Positions 54,920-57,673 of a stretch of DNA of 57,673 bases are shown here, piece after piece. Position numbers and translations under genes: made by a program. The notes beneath the pieces are model-generated. The model had not been told where the DNA came from. It did not search any database and saw only the letters and a program-made list of their open reading frames with translations. Every line of letters begins with the position of its first letter. Position 1 is the first letter of the stretch. The DNA comes from Gammaproteobacteria bacterium. GTDB lineage: Bacteria > Pseudomonadota > Gammaproteobacteria > Ga0077536. The stretch lies in contig JAIEQK010000089.1 in assembly GCA_019747795.1 (NCBI GenBank), positions 1-57,673 of the forward strand, written 5' to 3'.

Positions 54920-55684
54920 TCACCATTTCTCCAGCCACGGGCGCAGCACCACCTCGAACGCCCAGGTGGAGCGATGTTGCCGGTGCAGCTGCAGGTAGAG
55001 CTCGGCGATGCGGTCCGGATCGGCCAGGTTGTCGTCGACCGCGGTGCCGGCCAGCCGGTGCGCGCGTGAGCCGTCGGCCTGGGTCCAGCCGATGGCGGCG
55101 TCTATCGGCACGTTCGCCACGTGGATGCCCTGCGGCATGAGTTCGCGCGCGATGCTCTCGGCAAGGCCTGCCTTGGCGTGACAGGCCATCGCGAACGCGC
55201 CGCTACGCGGATAGCCCTTCATCGCGGCGCTGGCGTTGGTGAAGATGATCGTGCCGCGCGCGCCGGTAGCCGCAGGCGGATTCTTCAACATGAGTCGTGC
55301 AGCCTGTTGGGCGACGAGAAAGGCGCTGAACGCAGCGTTGGTCAGGGTGTCGCGCACCCGGTCCGGCACGACTTCAGTGATGCCCTTGCCGAACACCTCG
55401 GCGACGCGGCCATCAATGTTGTGCACCACCAGGGTCGGCGCGCCGAGCGTCTCGGTCACCTCGCGGAACAAGCGTTCGACGTCGGCCGGGGCGGCCGCGT
55501 CGCAGGCATGGAGCCGCACGCCGTCCGCGGCCAACGCCGCGAGCACGGGCTTGTCCAGGTTGCGCGCTGCGACGGCGACGCGCATGCCTTCAGCGGAGAA
55601 CAGCCGCGCGCAGCTCGCGCTGATGCCCGGCCCGCCGCCCACGATCAAGGCAACGTCGCGACTGGAATCCTGGGTCTCGGCCAT
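54920..55684 (-). CDS. SDR-family protein lacking the catalytic Tyr
   Basis: A 254-residue Rossmann protein of the short-chain dehydrogenase superfamily. The nucleotide loop is IVGGGPGISASCARLF and VVHNIDGRVA follows the cofactor strand. The usual Y-x3-K helix reads AFAMACHAKAGLAESIAREL, with Lys but no Tyr. Its C-terminus RQHRSTWAFEVVLRPW is shared with the divergent SDR, so the two are paralogues. ATG 55684 has GAGG upstream. It shares the operator region with the other SDR, so both should be controlled by the HxlR regulator. Confidence 0.85.
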   Translation of the reverse strand: MAETQDSSRDVALIVGGGPGISASCARLFSAEGMRVAVAARNLDKPVLAALAADGVRLHACDAAAPADVERLFREVTETLGAPTLVVHNIDGRVAEVFGKGITEVVPDRVRDTLTNAAFSAFLVAQQAARLMLKNPPAATGARGTIIFTNASAAMKGYPRSGAFAMACHAKAGLAESIARELMPQGIHVANVPIDAAIGWTQADGSRAHRLAGTAVDDNLADPDRIAELYLQLHRQHRSTWAFEVVLRPWLEKW

Positions 55685-55705
55685 GGTGCTCACCTCGCTT
55701 GATTG

Positions 55706-55726
55706 ATGGTTGCATGATGCAACCAT
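55706..55726. promoter_or_regulatory. Operator A in the SDR-SDR divergent region (probable HxlR site)
   Basis: ATGGTTGCAT-G-ATGCAACCAT is a perfect 21-bp palindrome 22 bp upstream of the left SDR start. Its GGTTG-N7-CAACC core recurs in operator B, with core starts exactly 21 bp apart, two helical turns. Confidence 0.8.
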
Positions 55727-55728
55727 GC

Positions 55729-55745
55729 GGTTGTCTAATGCAACC
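55729..55745. promoter_or_regulatory. Operator B in the SDR-SDR divergent region (probable HxlR site)
   Basis: GGTTG-TCTAATG-CAACC has the same GGTTG-N7-CAACC layout as operator A and shares its right half ATGCAACC. It lies 44 bp upstream of the right SDR start at 55790. Confidence 0.7.
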
Positions 55746-55789
55746 AACGCGAAAAACGTTCGAGCAATCCACCAAAGGAGAGAACTGCC

Positions 55790-56554
55790 ATGACGCCCGT
55801 CTGCCTGGTGATCGGCGCCGGCGCCGGTATCGGTGGCACCGTCGCGCGACGATTCGCCCGCGAGGGCTATCACGCGGTGCTGTGCCGGCGCAGTAATCGC
55901 GCGGGGCTCGATGCTCTGGTGGACGGCATTCAGCGCGAAGGGCACGCCGCCACGGGCTTCCTGGTGAACGCCGTGGAGCCCGACAGCCTGGAAACCCTGG
56001 TCACCACCGTCGAGGCGGACATCGGCCCCGTCGAGGTCGCGGTCTACAACCTCGGTGCGCAGATCGGCGACCGCGCGCTGACCGACACCTCGCTGAAGGC
56101 CTTCGAGACCGGCTGGCGCATCGGCACTTTCGGCCTGTTCCGCCTGGCCACCGCGCTATTCCCGCGCATGCAGGCGCGTGGCAAGGGCACGCTCCTGGTG
56201 ACGTCGTCCACCGCGGCCATGCGCGGCAATGCCGGGCAGCACTCCCATGCCGCCGCAATGGGCGGGCGCCGCATGCTCTGCCAGTCCTTGAACGCGGAGT
56301 TCGCCGCGAAGGGCATCCACGTGGCGCACATCGTCATCGACGGCCCGGTGGACGCGCCCGACACGCTCGGCAAAATGCTCGGCGCGGAGGCGTTCCAGGC
56401 ACTGCGCGAGGCGCGCGGCTTCGAGCACGATGGGCTGTTGTTGCCCGAGCACGTGGCGGAAACCTACCTGCATCTCGCGCGCCAGCACCGCTCGACCTGG
56501 ACGTTCGAACTCGACCTGCGCGCTTACTCGGATCGCGCCTGGTGGAATCACTGA
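55790..56554 (+). CDS. SDR-family protein lacking catalytic Tyr and Lys
   Basis: A 254-residue SDR-superfamily protein. The cofactor loop is VIGAGAGIGGTVARRFAREG with VAVYNLGAQ on the next strand. The region of the catalytic helix reads HSHAAAMGGRRMLCQSLNAEF, so the Y-x3-K motif is missing, with Arg in place of Lys by alignment to its divergent paralogue. Its C-terminus RQHRSTWTFELDLRAYSDRAWW matches the paralogue. ATG 55790 has AAAGGAGA. It is followed 4 bp later by the HxlR gene. Activity may differ from standard dehydrogenases. Confidence 0.86.
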   Translation: MTPVCLVIGAGAGIGGTVARRFAREGYHAVLCRRSNRAGLDALVDGIQREGHAATGFLVNAVEPDSLETLVTTVEADIGPVEVAVYNLGAQIGDRALTDTSLKAFETGWRIGTFGLFRLATALFPRMQARGKGTLLVTSSTAAMRGNAGQHSHAAAMGGRRMLCQSLNAEFAAKGIHVAHIVIDGPVDAPDTLGKMLGAEAFQALREARGFEHDGLLLPEHVAETYLHLARQHRSTWTFELDLRAYSDRAWWNH

Positions 56555-56558
56555 ACCA

Positions 56559-57050
56559 ATGTCACGCAAGCGCTTCGACGACATGAACTGCGGGGTTGCC
56601 CAGGCGCTGGAGACGCTGGGCGACTGGTGGACGCTCCTCATCGTGCGCGACGCGTTCTTCGGCGCGCGCCGCTTCAGCGAGTTCGAACACAGCTTGGGGA
56701 TAGCCAAGAACATCCTGGCCGCGCGCCTGCGCCGGCTGGTCGAGCATGGCGTGTTCGAGAGAGTCGCGTCCGGCGCGACCGGCGAGCGCCACGAGTATCG
56801 GCTGACCGCCAAGGGCCAGGCGCTGCTGCCTGTGCTGGTCGCGCTCCGCGAGTGGTCGGACGAGTGGGTCTACGGTCGCGGCCACGAGCCGATCATCTTT
56901 CGTGAGCGAGCGACCGGACGGCGACTGCCGCGCCTGCGCGTCACCAATCGCGACGGCGAGGAACTGAAGAGCAAGGACATTCTCGCCACCCCCGGACCGG
57001 GCGCGACACTCGAGACGCGACAGCGCCTGACGCCGCGCACCAAGGATTGA
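56559..57050 (+). CDS. HxlR-family transcriptional regulator
   Basis: A 163-residue winged-helix regulator of the HxlR/MarR-like DUF24 family: CGVAQALETLGDWWTLLIVRDAFFGARRFSEFEHSLGIAKNILAARL is the family core, with one Cys near the start (MNCG) as in redox- or aldehyde-sensing members. The usual length is 110-160, so the C-terminal 50 residues are an extension. It is 4 bp downstream of the right SDR gene and 4 bp upstream of the MFS gene. It probably binds operators A and B. Confidence 0.9.
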   Translation: MSRKRFDDMNCGVAQALETLGDWWTLLIVRDAFFGARRFSEFEHSLGIAKNILAARLRRLVEHGVFERVASGATGERHEYRLTAKGQALLPVLVALREWSDEWVYGRGHEPIIFRERATGRRLPRLRVTNRDGEELKSKDILATPGPGATLETRQRLTPRTKD

Positions 57051-57054
57051 GCGC

Positions 57055-57673
57055 GTGACGAGCCCCGCACCGCAGGCCATGCGCTGGTCGCTGGTGTTCG
57101 CCGCCGCCGGCATCCTGCTCATCACCACCGGCACGCGGCAGTCCCTCGGCCTCTTCATCGCGCCGCTCAATATCGACACCGGGGTGAGCCTGGTCGCGAT
57201 CAGCTTCGCGCTCGCCGTCGGCCAGCTTGCCTGGGGCGCTGTGCAGCCGCTGTTCGGCGCGCTGGCCGGCCGCCACGGTTCGAGGGTCGTCCTGACCTGC
57301 GGACTGCTGCTGATGACCGGCGGACTTGCTGCCGCGGCCTTCGCGCGCAGCGAGGCCGCCCTGATAGCCACCCTCGGCGTGTTGTCCGCCACGGGCGCCG
57401 GTGCGGCCAGCTTCGCGATACTGATCGGCGCCGTGGCCGGACGCCTGCCGGCCGAGCGGCGCTCCTTCGCCGCCGGCGTGATCAACGCCGGGGCCTCGCT
57501 CGGACAGTTCGTGTTCGCACCCATCGCGCAGGCGCTGATCGGCTTCGGTGGCTGGGCGTTCGCGCTGCTCGCGCTGGCGGCCTCCACCCTGCTCGCGCTG
57601 CCACTGGTCGGCGCGCTGCGCGGCGGCGGCGAGCCCGCCACCGCGGCACCGGCGGCCAGTCCCGGCCTGCGCG
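57055..57673 (+). CDS. MFS transporter, 5' part (runs off the window)
   Basis: The first 206 codons of a major-facilitator-superfamily transporter; the gene continues past the window end. At least six hydrophobic segments are visible, starting WSLVFAAAGILLITTGTRQSLGLFI, with the loop 2-3 signature GALAGRHGSR. The opening resembles the oxalate/formate-antiporter-like or CynX-type MFS families. GTG 57055 lies 4 bp after the HxlR stop. It is likely in the operon with the SDR and HxlR genes, moving their substrate or product. Confidence 0.88.
   Translation, partial: MTSPAPQAMRWSLVFAAAGILLITTGTRQSLGLFIAPLNIDTGVSLVAISFALAVGQLAWGAVQPLFGALAGRHGSRVVLTCGLLLMTGGLAAAAFARSEAALIATLGVLSATGAGAASFAILIGAVAGRLPAERRSFAAGVINAGASLGQFVFAPIAQALIGFGGWAFALLALAASTLLALPLVGALRGGGEPATAAPAASPGLR

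Overview
The window is GC-rich, densely coding bacterial DNA with short Shine-Dalgarno-led genes, many ATGA/GTGA stop-start overlaps, an RND pump with a NodT-type outer membrane lipoprotein, and a VPLPA/PEP-CTERM-type sorted protein. This fits a Gram-negative proteobacterium. I lean to an environmental gammaproteobacterium with wide catabolic ability, but no rRNA, tRNA or housekeeping marker is present to fix the taxon.

Left part (about 0-30 kb) is catabolic and built as regulator-plus-operon blocks. (a) 0-4.5 kb: a Baeyer-Villiger-type monooxygenase, its AraC-family neighbour and a luciferase-like (LLM) flavin oxidoreductase. (b) 4.6-13.2 kb: a type III glutamine-synthetase-like enzyme and an alpha/beta hydrolase, divergent from a TetR regulator that is followed by a NitT/TauT-type ABC importer, a TIM-barrel isomerase and a Rieske oxygenase. 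Two copies of one 16-bp palindrome sit at the two control points, so this looks like one regulon for uptake and breakdown of an (amine-bearing?) compound. (c) 13.3-15.3 kb: a cupin and a YtcJ-like amidohydrolase. (d) 16.2-25 kb: LysR, HyuB/HyuA (oxoprolinase/hydantoinase/carboxylase family), a saccharopine-dehydrogenase-like protein, a CaiB/BaiF CoA-transferase and a convergent acyl-CoA dehydrogenase. (e) 25.3-30.6 kb: a TPR protein, a VPLPA-CTERM protein, a second flavin monooxygenase and a small unknown protein.

30.8-37.3 kb is a complete tripartite efflux system (RND permease, membrane-fusion lipoprotein, TetR regulator, outer-membrane factor). Two matched 28-bp operators flank the tetR gene. 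A flavin-reductase-like gene follows, then about 1.4 kb of decayed DNA.

39.7-52.3 kb is the most unusual part. It holds an NtrC-type AAA+ regulator with an aberrant GAFTGA loop; a carboxymuconolactone-decarboxylase-like protein; a four-gene, translationally coupled lipid operon (patatin phospholipase, KAS III-like condensing enzyme with Asn replaced by Ser, MGAT-like acyltransferase, SDR lacking the catalytic Tyr); convergent to it, a giant protein kinase/AAA/TPR protein coupled to a SAM methyltransferase; and upstream of these a class III cyclase-like protein coupled to a CRP-type regulator. The cyclase-CRP operon is preceded by a near-consensus sigma-54 promoter, a two-sided IHF consensus and an upstream dyad. 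I read this as a candidate undescribed regulatory circuit that controls production of an acyl-derived molecule or lipid; the product is unknown.

The cluster is bracketed by an intact outer-membrane-factor gene (35.8-37.3 kb) and a decayed copy of the same gene in the same orientation (about 52.9-53.8 kb), followed by a second pseudogene (DsbA/HCCA-isomerase family). The right end (54.9-57.7 kb) has two divergent SDR genes, an HxlR regulator with two phased operators between the SDR genes, and the start of an MFS transporter that runs off the window.
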